In this document: positions 13,847 through 20,864 of the stretch, piece after piece
How positions within the stretch are numbered: position 1 is the first letter of the stretch
Layout: each line of letters starts with the position of its first letter
Assembly: GCA_016873595.1 (NCBI GenBank)
Contig: VGWZ01000009.1
Location: 1 to 23,113 of the forward strand
Length of the DNA stretch: 23,113 nucleotides
Direction: 5' to 3'
Origin: Nitrospira sp.
GTDB lineage: Bacteria > Nitrospirota > Thermodesulfovibrionia > Thermodesulfovibrionales > SM23-35
Program-made: the position numbers and the translations under genes
The notes under the pieces: generated by a model
Told to the model about the DNA's origin: nothing
Databases searched by the model: none
What the model saw: the letters and a program-made list of their open reading frames with translations, nothing else

Positions 13847-15598
13847 ATTAAGGTTATCAATTTTAATGCTGAGGAAGAAAGGGAGATTTACAGGCATAGC
13901 ACTTCTCATATAATGGCCCATGCGGTAAAAGAGCTTTTTCCTGACGCAAAGCTCGCAATAGGTCCTGCCACAGACGATGGTTTTTATTATGATTTCGATA
14001 TAGAGAGAACCTTCACACCTGAGGATCTTGCTGCAATAGAAAAGAAAATGACCGATATTATAAAAAAGAATAATGTATTTGTGCGCAAGATAGTTCCAAA
14101 GGAAGAAGCCATTGATCTCTTTAAAAGTGTGGGTGAAAATTATAAGGTTGAGCTTCTCAATGAGATAGAGGATGAAGAAGTATCTCTCTATGAAGAGGGT
14201 GGATTTATAGACCTCTGCAGGGGACCTCATATTGATTCAACAGGACAGGTTTCTGCATTTAAATTGCTCAGTGTTGCAGGTGCGTACTGGCGTGGAAATG
14301 AAAAAAACAAGATGCTCCAGAGAATTTACGGCACATCATTTACAGATGAAAACGATTTAAAGGAATATCTTCTTTTCCTTGAGGAGGTGAAGAAGAGAGA
14401 TCACAGGAAGCTTGGCAAGGAACTCGACCTGTTCAGTATGAGTGAAGAGATAGGCGCAGGACTTATCATCTGGCACCCCAAAGGTGCATTGATAAGAAGG
14501 ACTATAGAAGATTTCTGGCTTGATGAGCACTATAAGGCAGGTTATAAAATCCTTTATACGCCTCATATTGCAAAACTGGATGTGTGGAGGAAGAGTGGCC
14601 ACGTCGATTTTTACAAAGAGAATATGTATTCTCCAATGGAGATTGAGGGGATAGACTATGAGATTAAACCCATGAATTGTCCATTTCATATTCATGTGTA
14701 TAAAACGTCATTAAGGAGTTATAGGGAACTCCCTGTACGATACGCAGAGTTAGGAACTGTGTATAGATACGAACGTTCTGGTGTTCTCCATGGACTTTTA
14801 CGTGTGAGAGGGTTTACACAGGATGATGCACATATATTCTGCATGGAAAACCAGATAGAGGATGAGATATTAACTGTGCTTGATTTTACTCTTTTCATAC
14901 TCAAGATTTTTGGTTTTGATCATTACGACATCTACCTTTCGACAAAGCCAGAAAGATATGTGGGAACCCTTGACAACTGGGAAAGGTCAACAAATGCCCT
15001 CAAAAGGGCACTTGAGATAAAAGGACTTCTTTATGACATAGATACAGGAGAAGGTGTGTTCTATGGACCCAAGATAGATATAAAAGTCAAAGATTCTCTC
15101 AATAGGCCGTGGCAGTGTAGTACCATACAGGTTGATTTCAATAACCCTGAGCGGTTTGATATGACGTATAGGGGGAGTGACGGGAAAGATCACAGACCTA
15201 TAATGATACACAGGGCATTAATGGGTTCTTTGGAGAGATTCTTTGGAATATTGATAGAGCATTATGCAGGGGCGTTCCCTTTATGGCTTTCACCTGTTCA
15301 GGTTGAGGTTCTCACCATTGCAGAGAGGCACTCTGATTATGCAGTCACAATCTCAGAGGGATTAAAATCAGAAGGTGTAAGGACTTCGTTGAATCTCGAA
15401 AATGAAAAAATTGGCTATAAAATCAGGAATGCCACTATGAGAAAAGTGCCCTATTTGGTTATAATAGGCGACAAAGAGGTTTCTGAACAAAAGCTGACCT
15501 TGAGAAAGCGGAGTGGTGAAAACATTGGGCCACTGAAGATAGAGGAATTTATCGATATAATAAAAGACAGGATAAAGAATAAAATTTTGGAAATTTAA
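13847..15598 (+). CDS. thrS: Threonyl-tRNA synthetase, TGS-less, probable AUU start
   Basis: Charges tRNA-Thr. Starting at ATT 13847 gives 583 aa. The first ATG in frame (13913) would delete the editing-site motif HxxxH (His17, His21 in YRHSTSHIM), so it cannot be the true start. An in-frame TGA directly precedes ATT, and AGGAGG lies six bases upstream. The protein has the N2 editing domain (RHSTSH, GGFIDLCRGPH with the conserved Cys), class II motif 2 (TVYRYERSGVLHGLLRVRGF), the zinc-site Cys in MNCPFHIH, motif 3 (ALMGSLERFFGILIEH) and a C-terminal anticodon-binding domain. The N-terminal TGS domain common in ThrRS is missing. First gene of thrS-infC-rpmI-rplT-pheS-pheT, the same order as in enterobacteria. 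Confidence 0.93.
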   Translation: MKVINFNAEEEREIYRHSTSHIMAHAVKELFPDAKLAIGPATDDGFYYDFDIERTFTPEDLAAIEKKMTDIIKKNNVFVRKIVPKEEAIDLFKSVGENYKVELLNEIEDEEVSLYEEGGFIDLCRGPHIDSTGQVSAFKLLSVAGAYWRGNEKNKMLQRIYGTSFTDENDLKEYLLFLEEVKKRDHRKLGKELDLFSMSEEIGAGLIIWHPKGALIRRTIEDFWLDEHYKAGYKILYTPHIAKLDVWRKSGHVDFYKENMYSPMEIEGIDYEIKPMNCPFHIHVYKTSLRSYRELPVRYAELGTVYRYERSGVLHGLLRVRGFTQDDAHIFCMENQIEDEILTVLDFTLFILKIFGFDHYDIYLSTKPERYVGTLDNWERSTNALKRALEIKGLLYDIDTGEGVFYGPKIDIKVKDSLNRPWQCSTIQVDFNNPERFDMTYRGSDGKDHRPIMIHRALMGSLERFFGILIEHYAGAFPLWLSPVQVEVLTIAERHSDYAVTISEGLKSEGVRTSLNLENEKIGYKIRNATMRKVPYLVIIGDKEVSEQKLTLRKRSGENIGPLKIEEFIDIIKDRIKNKILEI

Positions 15599-15602
15599 TT
15601 TC

Positions 15603-15608
15603 AGGAGG
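15603..15608 (+). promoter_or_regulatory. Ribosome-binding site deciding the infC start
   Basis: AGGAGG (continuing GTGA), seven bases upstream of the ATA codon at 15616. The first in-frame ATG is at 15700, inside the conserved IF3 N-domain and without such a site. Confidence 0.8.
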
Positions 15609-15615
15609 TGAGAGT

Positions 15616-16110
15616 ATAACAAGAGATATAAGGATCAACGAGCAAATCAGGGCTAAGGAGGTAAGACTTATAGATATTGACGGGAAACAACTTGGTGTTA
15701 TGCCACTGAGTGATGCATTGAAGATCGCTGATGAGAGAAGCCTTGACCTTATCGAGGTAGCATCGAATGTTAACCCGCCAGTCTGTAAGATACTTGATTT
15801 TGGGAAATATAGATACCAATTAAGCAAAAAGCAAACGCAGAGAAAAACAATAGAGGTAAAAGAAATTAAGATCAGGCAACAGATCACCGAACACGACCTT
15901 GAATTGAAGGTGAAAAATATAAGGCGTTTTCTTGATGAGGGTAATAAGGCAAAGATAACAATGTTTTTTAGGGGGAGAGAAATTATAAGACCTGAACTGG
16001 GCATGAAGGTATTTGAGAAGATACAAAAATTACTCACAGGAAAGTTTACTATTGAACAAATACCCAAACTTGAGGGTAATCACATCACAATGGTGATCGC
16101 ACCAAAATGA
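15616..16110 (+). CDS. infC: Translation initiation factor IF-3, probable AUA start
   Basis: IF3 binds the 30S subunit, prevents premature 50S joining and rejects non-AUG initiation codons. Starting at ATA 15616 gives 164 aa beginning with the family N-terminus TRDIRINEQIRAKEVRLID. An ATG start at 15700 would lose about 28 conserved residues. N-domain: GVMPLSDALKIADERSLDLIEVA. The linker and C-domain follow: NPPVCKILDFGKYRYQ, KEIKIRQQITEHDLELKVKN, then the RFLDEGNKAKITMFFRGRE stretch and a closing HITMVIAPK. The gap after thrS is 17 bp. Non-AUG starts on infC are a known autoregulatory device (AUU in E. coli), so an AUA start fits the family. The family call is certain; the start is well supported but not proven. 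Confidence 0.95.
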   Translation: MTRDIRINEQIRAKEVRLIDIDGKQLGVMPLSDALKIADERSLDLIEVASNVNPPVCKILDFGKYRYQLSKKQTQRKTIEVKEIKIRQQITEHDLELKVKNIRRFLDEGNKAKITMFFRGREIIRPELGMKVFEKIQKLLTGKFTIEQIPKLEGNHITMVIAPK

Positions 16111-16116
16111 CAAATA

Positions 16117-16200
16117 AGTTATGAGTTATGAGTTAAACGTTATAAGTTCAGAATTCTTCTAAAACTTTTAACTTTCAATTTTCAACTTTTCACTTTTACT
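16117..16200. repeat. Heptad-repeat inverted element H3 (infC-rpmI gap)
   Basis: The left arm (16118-16152) is five 7-bp units of the form GTTATRA with variants. A short GAATTC-containing centre follows. The right arm (16160-16200) is six units of the form TTYAACT (TAAAACT, TTTAACT, TTCAATT, TTCAACT, TTTCACT, TTTACT). Reverse-complementing the right arm gives AGTTRAA units that match the left arm in register. It ends just before the rpmI ribosome-binding region. Confidence 0.75.
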
Positions 16201-16211
16201 GGGGGGATTGA

Positions 16212-16409
16212 ATGCCAAAGATAAAGACCCATAGAGGGGCTGCTAAAAGGTTTAAAGTTACAGGTACTGGGAAAATAAAGAGGTGGAGTGGGTATAAGAG
16301 CCATCTCCTCACAGGTAAATCTGCGAAAAGGACAAGAAGACTCAGAAAAGCATCTCTGGTCTCAGATGCTGAATATACCCATGTGAAGAGACTGCTGCCA
16401 TATAAGTAG
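16212..16409 (+). CDS. rpmI: 50S ribosomal protein L35
   Basis: 65-aa, very basic ribosomal protein that begins MPKIKTHRGAAKRFKVTGTG and contains the L35 signature KSHLLTGKSAKRTRRLRK. The ATG at 16212 follows a G-rich stretch (GGGGGGATT) that can act as ribosome-binding site. It is separated from infC and from rplT by two different heptad-repeat elements. In enterobacteria the infC-rpmI region folds into the L20 translational operator; I could not recognise that structure here. Length and sequence are normal for the family. Confidence 0.98.
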   Translation: MPKIKTHRGAAKRFKVTGTGKIKRWSGYKSHLLTGKSAKRTRRLRKASLVSDAEYTHVKRLLPYK

Positions 16410-16410
16410 A

Positions 16411-16491
16411 AGATGTATGATGCATGATACAAGATGCAGGATAAAAAGACGAAAGAGTCATCATGAATCATGCATCGTGAATCATGTATCA
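16411..16491. repeat. Heptad-repeat inverted element H2 (rpmI-rplT gap)
   Basis: The left arm (16411-16438) is four perfect-register units AGATGTA, TGATGCA, TGATACA, AGATGCA (consensus NGATNCA). After a 25-bp spacer, the right arm (16464-16491) has units TGAATCA, TGCATCG, TGAATCA, TGTATCA, the reverse complement of the same consensus. The arms align as 20 of 28 complementary positions by hand. It starts two bases after the rpmI stop and ends just before the rplT ribosome-binding site. Same consensus as element H1, in the opposite genomic context. Confidence 0.85.
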
Positions 16492-16509
16492 TGAGCGAAG
16501 GAGGAATAG

Positions 16510-16857
16510 ATGCCAAGGGCAAAAGGTGGATTCAAGACAAGAAGAAGAAGAAAAAAGGTATTAGAAAGGGCAAAAGGCTATTACAGTGCGAAAAGCCGTC
16601 TCTATCGGGTAGCTACAGAGGCGGTTGACAAGGCACTTCAGTATGCATACAGGGATCGTAAAGCAAAGAAGCAAGAATTTCGTGCTCTCTGGATTATCAG
16701 GATAAATGCTGCGGTACGTGCATTAGGGCTTACGTATAGCCAGTTTATATCCGGACTGAAAAAGGCAAATATTACGTTAAACAGAAAGGCACTTGCTGAT
16801 ATGGCTTACAATGATCCATCTGCTTTCAGTCAGCTTGTCGAGAAAGTGAAAAATTAG
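16510..16857 (+). CDS. rplT: 50S ribosomal protein L20
   Basis: 115-aa early-assembly protein binding 23S rRNA domain II; in several bacteria it also represses its own operon. It begins MPRAKGGFKTRRRRKKVLERA and continues AKGYYSAKSRLYRVATEAVDK, with WIIRINAAVRALGLTYSQFI in the globular C-terminal half; all are hallmarks of the family. The ATG at 16510 has a strong Shine-Dalgarno sequence (AAGGAGG). The rpmI gap upstream holds a heptad-repeat element; pheS starts eight bases after the stop. Confidence 0.98.
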   Translation: MPRAKGGFKTRRRRKKVLERAKGYYSAKSRLYRVATEAVDKALQYAYRDRKAKKQEFRALWIIRINAAVRALGLTYSQFISGLKKANITLNRKALADMAYNDPSAFSQLVEKVKN

Positions 16858-16865
16858 AAATAAAA

Positions 16866-17879
16866 GTGGATGACATCTTTTCTCTAAAAAAATTATTTCT
16901 TGAAGAATCACAATCAGTTACCTCTATAAGTGAACTTCAACAATTAAGGATACGATACTTAGGGAAGAAGGGTCTTGTGACATCAAAACTCAAGACCCTT
17001 TCATCAATCTCTCCTGAGTTACGACCTGAATTCGGCAAGGCAGTTAATGAAGTAAAAAGTTTTATTGATGACGATTTAAAGAAGATAGAGGATCGCCTCA
17101 AAGAAGAGGAACATAAAAAGCGTATTCTTTCAGAGACGATAGATATAACCCTTCCGGGCAAATTTGTGTCATTTGGCAGAGAACACCCTATCAATAAAGT
17201 CCTTTATGAAATTGTGAATATATTCCTGTCAATGGGATTTGAGGTTGAAGAAGGACCGGAGGTAGAACTCGACTATTATAATTTTGAAGCACTCAATATA
17301 CCAAAAGATCATCCCGCAAGAGACATGCAGGATACATTTTATATTTCTGATGACGTTATCCTGAGGACTCATACTTCACCTGTCCAGATACGAGTTATGG
17401 AGAAAAGGAACCCACCTCTGAAAGTTATTGCTCCGGGTAAAGTATACAGGTGTGATGCGGATATATCTCATACACCAATGTTTCATCAGGTAGAGGGATT
17501 CATGGTTGATACAGATATTGCCTTTAGTGATCTCAAAGGCGTTCTGGAATTATTTATCCATAGCTTTTTTAGTGTAGAAACACCTGTCAGGTTCAGGCCG
17601 AGTTATTTTCCATTTACAGAGCCGAGCGCAGAGATAGACATCGGTTGTAACTTCTGTTCTGGTAAAGGGTGCAGGGTATGCAAGAATACAGGATGGCTTG
17701 AGATATTAGGAGCAGGGATGATCCATCCGAAGGTATTTGAGATGGTTGGATATGATACTGAGTTATATACGGGGTTTGCCTTTGGTATGGGTGTAGAAAG
17801 GCTGACAATGCTCAAATATTCAATTGACGATATAAGACTATTTTTTGAGAATGACATTCGATTTTTGAGGCAGTTTTAA
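16866..17879 (+). CDS. pheS: Phenylalanyl-tRNA synthetase alpha subunit
   Basis: Catalytic subunit of the (alpha-beta)2 enzyme that charges tRNA-Phe. 337 aa from GTG 16866. The N-terminal coiled coil (to about 85) binds tRNA. Class II motifs follow: HPARDMQDTFYI, LRTHTSPVQIRVM, motif 2 GKVYRCDADISHTPMFHQVEGF and motif 3 GFAFGMGVERLTMLKY. A Cys-rich segment CNFCSGKGCRVCKNTGW lies before the last strand, as in many PheS. The start codon GTG lies eight bases after rplT with no clear Shine-Dalgarno sequence, so translation probably depends on ribosomes finishing rplT. An ATG one base-frame off is not usable. Confidence 0.97.
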   Translation: MDDIFSLKKLFLEESQSVTSISELQQLRIRYLGKKGLVTSKLKTLSSISPELRPEFGKAVNEVKSFIDDDLKKIEDRLKEEEHKKRILSETIDITLPGKFVSFGREHPINKVLYEIVNIFLSMGFEVEEGPEVELDYYNFEALNIPKDHPARDMQDTFYISDDVILRTHTSPVQIRVMEKRNPPLKVIAPGKVYRCDADISHTPMFHQVEGFMVDTDIAFSDLKGVLELFIHSFFSVETPVRFRPSYFPFTEPSAEIDIGCNFCSGKGCRVCKNTGWLEILGAGMIHPKVFEMVGYDTELYTGFAFGMGVERLTMLKYSIDDIRLFFENDIRFLRQF

Positions 17880-17920
17880 ATGGGAATTCAGGATGCTAAA
17901 ATAAATCCGTTTAATGAACA

Positions 17921-17948
17921 ACCCTGCGGCAAGACCACAGCGCAGGGT
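17921..17948. repeat. CCCTG hairpin, copy 1
   Basis: ACCCTGCG (17921-17928) pairs with CGCAGGGT (17941-17948). The loop contains GGCAAGACCACAG-like bases. Together with the similar hairpin at 18059-18079 (same core CCCTG..GCAAGAC..ACAGGG), it flanks TGTCA element copy B in direct orientation. Confidence 0.7.
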
Positions 17949-17977
17949 ATCTAAATATATTTGTAACCATGGTATGC

Positions 17978-18048
17978 TGTCATTCCTGCGGAAGCAGGAA
18001 TCCAGAAAAAACAAAGAAACTGGATTCCGCATCAAGTGCGGAATGACA
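17978..18048. repeat. TGTCA-ended inverted-repeat element, copy B
   Basis: TGTCATTCC at the left and GGAATGACA at the right are exact inverted ends. Inside are two hairpins (TTCCTGC/GCAGGAA and TTCCGC/GCGGAA) and an inner inverted pair TCCAG/CTGGA. It is non-coding and sits in the 247-bp gap between pheS and pheT. The style matches dRS/REP-like ATTCC repeats known from other bacteria. Confidence 0.88.
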
Positions 18049-18058
18049 AATAAGGAAA

Positions 18059-18079
18059 CCCTGTAGCAAGACTACAGGG
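18059..18079. repeat. CCCTG hairpin, copy 2
   Basis: Perfect 8-bp stem CCCTGTAG/CTACAGGG (18059-18066 with 18072-18079) around the loop CAAGA. No T-run follows, so it is not a classical terminator. Sister of the hairpin at 17921-17948. Confidence 0.8.
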
Positions 18080-18126
18080 AATATCGAGTTAAAAATGGTT
18101 TTTACGGAGTTTAGGATTTCATAGAG

Positions 18127-20181
18127 ATGCGTGTACCGTTTGAATGGTTAAAAGAGTTTGTTGATATTTCTGCTACTCCTGAGGAGGTGGCAGACACACT
18201 TACCATGATAGGTCTCGAAGTCGAGGCGATAGAATCTGTAATGGGTGATCCGGTTCTTGTAGTCAATGTCACACCAAATAGACCTGACTGTCTCAGTATA
18301 TTAGGCATTGCAAGAGAAGTATCTGCTGCATTTACTATTCCACTCAAAATCCCACCATATGAGATTAAGGGTGAAACACCACTTTCTGATTTTTCCATTG
18401 AGATTTTGAATCCAGAACTTTGCAATAGATATACTGGCAGGCTCATCAAAGATGTGACAATTTCTGAATCGCCGGAATGGATCAAGCGGCGGCTTGAAAA
18501 GTGCGGAATAAGGGCTATAAATAACGTTGTTGATATTACAAATTATATGCTTTTAGAGTTTGGGCATCCGCTCCATGCATTTGATGCCGACACGCTTAAA
18601 AATAAAAAGATCAAGGTTGCGATTGCAGGCAAGAATAATAGCATTGTGACTCTCGATGGTGTTGAAAGAAATCTCCCCCGGGACGCGCTGCTTATATGGG
18701 ACAATGTTAGTCCAATTGCAATTGCAGGCATCATGGGTGGTTCGGAGACAGAGGTTGTCTATACTACAAAGGATATCTTTCTTGAGAGCGCCTACTTTGA
18801 ACCTTTTTCTATCAGAAGGACATCTAAGAAATCGAGTCTTATAAGCGAGTCCTCTTACAGATTCGAAAGGGGAACTGACATAGAATTTCTTGAGAATGCT
18901 TTAAATAGGGCAGCTCTCATGATAAAGGAGATTGCCGGAGGAACTCTTTATGAAATAATAGATGCCTATCCTGTGAAATATGTCTCTAACCCTGTCGAGA
19001 TAAGATATGAAAAAATAAACAGAATATTAGGAACAAATCTTTCACCTGCTGAGATACGTGAAATTATGCGAAGACTTGGTATCAGCACAGAGGATAAAGA
19101 GGATGTTTTTATTGTCTATCCTCCTGCACACAGACGTGATATTCAGACAGATAGTGATGTATCTGAAGAGGTTGCAAGAATTTATGGTTATAACAAAATT
19201 CCGGCAAGGAATCCGAGGAGTCCTCTTTCTTCAGGTCAGTTAAATAAAAAAATAATGAATGTACACAGTGTAAGGGAAGCAATGAGGAAAGAAGGTTTTA
19301 CAGAAATTATTAATTATAGTTTTATGAGTCCGACAAGTCTTGATACAATTGAAATCCCTGAGAATGATAGAAGGCGAAATACTATTGCGATAAAAAATCC
19401 TTTGAGGCAGGAAGAATCTTTACTGAGGACAACACTAACTCCTGCCCTGATCGAAAACTTTACCTACAATCTTGATAGGGGGATAAAAGATATAAGAGTT
19501 TTTGAGATATCAAAGGCTTTTGAGAATATTCAACGTGAACTCCCCTTAGAGGAATTAAGGCTTGGAGGATTATTGTATAGTGATAAAACTCCTTCTTTGT
19601 GGAGAGATGATGTGCATGGATTTTTTATCACAAAAGGTGCATTGGAGTCTGTGTTTGGAGAGTTGAGGATAAATGAATATTCCTTTGTCCCATGTTCAGA
19701 GCCATTTCTCCACAAGGGTCAGTCATCTGACATATATGTTTCAGGTTCTCATATTGGATATCTTGGAATACTTGCACCAGGAGTAGTCGAACGCCTTAAC
19801 CTGAAAAAGCAAAAGCCGGAGGTTGTCCTGTTTGATCTCAACCTTGACCTTCTTTTAGCACTTATACCTGACTCTATAAAATTCGTTCAAATTCCCAGGT
19901 ATCCCTGTGTGGAGCGTGATATCGCTCTTGTAGTTGATGAAAATATCGCCGCTTCTGAAATTAAAAAGATTATCAGGACTTTTCCTTCTGAACTTATAGA
20001 AGAGGTTACGATATTTGATTTTTACAAAGGTAAAAACATCCAGAAAGGGAAGAAAAGCATCGCATTCAATATTATATACAGGTCAAAAAGTAGAACTCTT
20101 ACTGATGATGAAATTGCAGATATTCATGATTCCCTTGTTAATTATGTAATAGAAAAGACAGGCGGAGAGATGAGGAAGTAA
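18127..20181 (+). CDS. pheT: Phenylalanyl-tRNA synthetase beta subunit, lacking tRNA-binding OB domain
   Basis: Editing and structural subunit partner of PheS. It is 684 aa where about 790-800 is usual. The N-terminus (MRVPFEWLKEFVDI, GLEVEAIE to about residue 36) runs straight into the B3/B4 region (VVNVTPNRPDCLSILGIARE, 46-64). The roughly 110-residue OB-fold/EMAPII-like tRNA-binding domain (B2) normally inserted there is absent, with no frameshift or stop. Later domains look whole: the editing region, B5 (about 290-360, IRYEKINRILGTNLS), the catalytic-like core (about 380-580) and the C-terminal ferredoxin-like anticodon domain (about 590-684, PRYPCVERDIALVVDE). The gap after pheS holds three repeats. 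It is probably functional, because other class members lacking B2 are known or plausible. Confidence 0.95.
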   Translation: MRVPFEWLKEFVDISATPEEVADTLTMIGLEVEAIESVMGDPVLVVNVTPNRPDCLSILGIAREVSAAFTIPLKIPPYEIKGETPLSDFSIEILNPELCNRYTGRLIKDVTISESPEWIKRRLEKCGIRAINNVVDITNYMLLEFGHPLHAFDADTLKNKKIKVAIAGKNNSIVTLDGVERNLPRDALLIWDNVSPIAIAGIMGGSETEVVYTTKDIFLESAYFEPFSIRRTSKKSSLISESSYRFERGTDIEFLENALNRAALMIKEIAGGTLYEIIDAYPVKYVSNPVEIRYEKINRILGTNLSPAEIREIMRRLGISTEDKEDVFIVYPPAHRRDIQTDSDVSEEVARIYGYNKIPARNPRSPLSSGQLNKKIMNVHSVREAMRKEGFTEIINYSFMSPTSLDTIEIPENDRRRNTIAIKNPLRQEESLLRTTLTPALIENFTYNLDRGIKDIRVFEISKAFENIQRELPLEELRLGGLLYSDKTPSLWRDDVHGFFITKGALESVFGELRINEYSFVPCSEPFLHKGQSSDIYVSGSHIGYLGILAPGVVERLNLKKQKPEVVLFDLNLDLLLALIPDSIKFVQIPRYPCVERDIALVVDENIAASEIKKIIRTFPSELIEEVTIFDFYKGKNIQKGKKSIAFNIIYRSKSRTLTDDEIADIHDSLVNYVIEKTGGEMRK

Positions 20182-20203
20182 GGCTCATAACAGACTGAAA
20201 TTA

Positions 20204-20581
20204 ATGCCCTACCGTGTGAGCAGAGCTGATTTTGACAGGCTTGTTGAAAAGGCACTTGAAGAGTTGCCTGAAGAATTTAGAAAATACTTTACGAATATAA
20301 CCGTTATAGCTGAAGACCAGCCATCAAGAGCAGACAGAAGACTTACAGGCTCAAAGGAATTACTTCTTGGGCTTTTCAGGGGTGTCCCCTATACAAGGAA
20401 GGGAGGGTTTTTTGATATACCCTATCCAATGCCCGATAAGATAATCCTTTTTCAAAAAAATATCGAAAGTCTCTGTTCATCAGAAAAAGAGCTTATGGAA
20501 GAGATTACCAAGACACTAATACACGAGGTGGGACATTATTTCGGGCTTTCTGAAAAGGATTTAAGAAGACACGGTGTGTAG
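20204..20581 (+). CDS. Small zincin-like metallopeptidase family protein
   Basis: 125-aa protein of the minimal zincin family found beside housekeeping genes in many bacteria (Zincin_1/DUF1025 type). The zinc motif HEVGHYFGLSEKDL has His107, Glu108 and His111 near the C-terminus; a conserved acidic residue follows in SEKDL. Upstream, the family features LPEEFRKYFTNITVIAED and LLLGLFRGVPYT are present. It has no signal peptide, so it is likely cytoplasmic. Substrate unknown. The ATG at 20204 is 22 bp after pheT with no strong ribosome-binding site, so it probably rides on the pheT transcript. Peptidase activity is inferred from the motif. Confidence 0.88.
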   Translation: MPYRVSRADFDRLVEKALEELPEEFRKYFTNITVIAEDQPSRADRRLTGSKELLLGLFRGVPYTRKGGFFDIPYPMPDKIILFQKNIESLCSSEKELMEEITKTLIHEVGHYFGLSEKDLRRHGV

Positions 20582-20611
20582 CTGATGTCCTACCCCGTAA
20601 GCGGCTGCATT

Positions 20612-20639
20612 TTGCAATAATTTTTATATATGATATAAT
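20612..20639 (+). promoter_or_regulatory. Candidate promoter upstream of the toxin module
   Basis: TTGCAA (20612-20617), a 16-bp spacer, and TATAAT (20634-20639). It is the best promoter-like pair in the 283-bp gap after the zincin gene and would read through repeat copy D toward the small gene at 20865. A second TATAAT (20854-20859) lies just before that gene but has no -35 partner. Confidence 0.4.
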
Positions 20640-20700
20640 GATCCACCTATACTTCAATGTCGAATATGTATCGTAACTTTTTCACAAAGGGCAATGAAAA

Positions 20701-20803
20701 TGTCATTCCGGTTCTTGTCCTCGCTTTGTCGAGGACCGGTCCGGAATCCTTCTTCAAGGAAAGATTCCCGACGCTCCGCCTTCGGCGGATTGCGGGGATG
20801 ACA
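20701..20803. repeat. TGTCA-ended multi-hairpin element, copy D
   Basis: TGTCATTCC at the left and GGGGATGACA at the right form the outer inverted ends. Inside are three stem-loops in a row: GTCCTCG/CGAGGAC, TCCTT/AAGGA and TCCGCC/GGCGGA (loop TTC). It is longer than copies A and B but has the same ends. It also contains a chance ORF that I do not accept as a gene. Confidence 0.82.
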
Positions 20804-20821
20804 GATTAGGAGCATTTTCAG

Positions 20822-20851
20822 ATGAAGATAATGATTGTAGAGGAGGATTAA
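20822..20851 (+). pseudogene. Orphan response-regulator start (nine-codon stub)
   Basis: Reads M-K-I-M-I-V-E-E-D-stop, the typical first strand of a receiver domain. The stretch 20812-20848 matches the start of the intact response-regulator gene (21915-21951) at 31 of 37 bases by hand alignment, including ten bases of its upstream region. The two copies bracket the toxin module. Could be a decayed duplicate or an insertion scar. Confidence 0.55.
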
Positions 20852-20864
20852 GGTATAATTCTTT

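Noticed and set aside
14471..14490. TGGCAC-like sequence as a sigma-54 promoter
   Set aside because: The -24/-12 GG-to-GC spacing is wrong, and it lies inside thrS coding sequence.
18059..18110. CCCTG hairpin copy 2 as an attenuator before pheT
   Set aside because: No T-run after the stem and no Phe-rich leader peptide; its twin in the same gap points to a repeat.
20657..20809. A 50-codon ORF running through repeat copy D
   Set aside because: Its coding is dictated by the inverted repeat; no ribosome-binding site, and such ORFs arise wherever this repeat type occurs.
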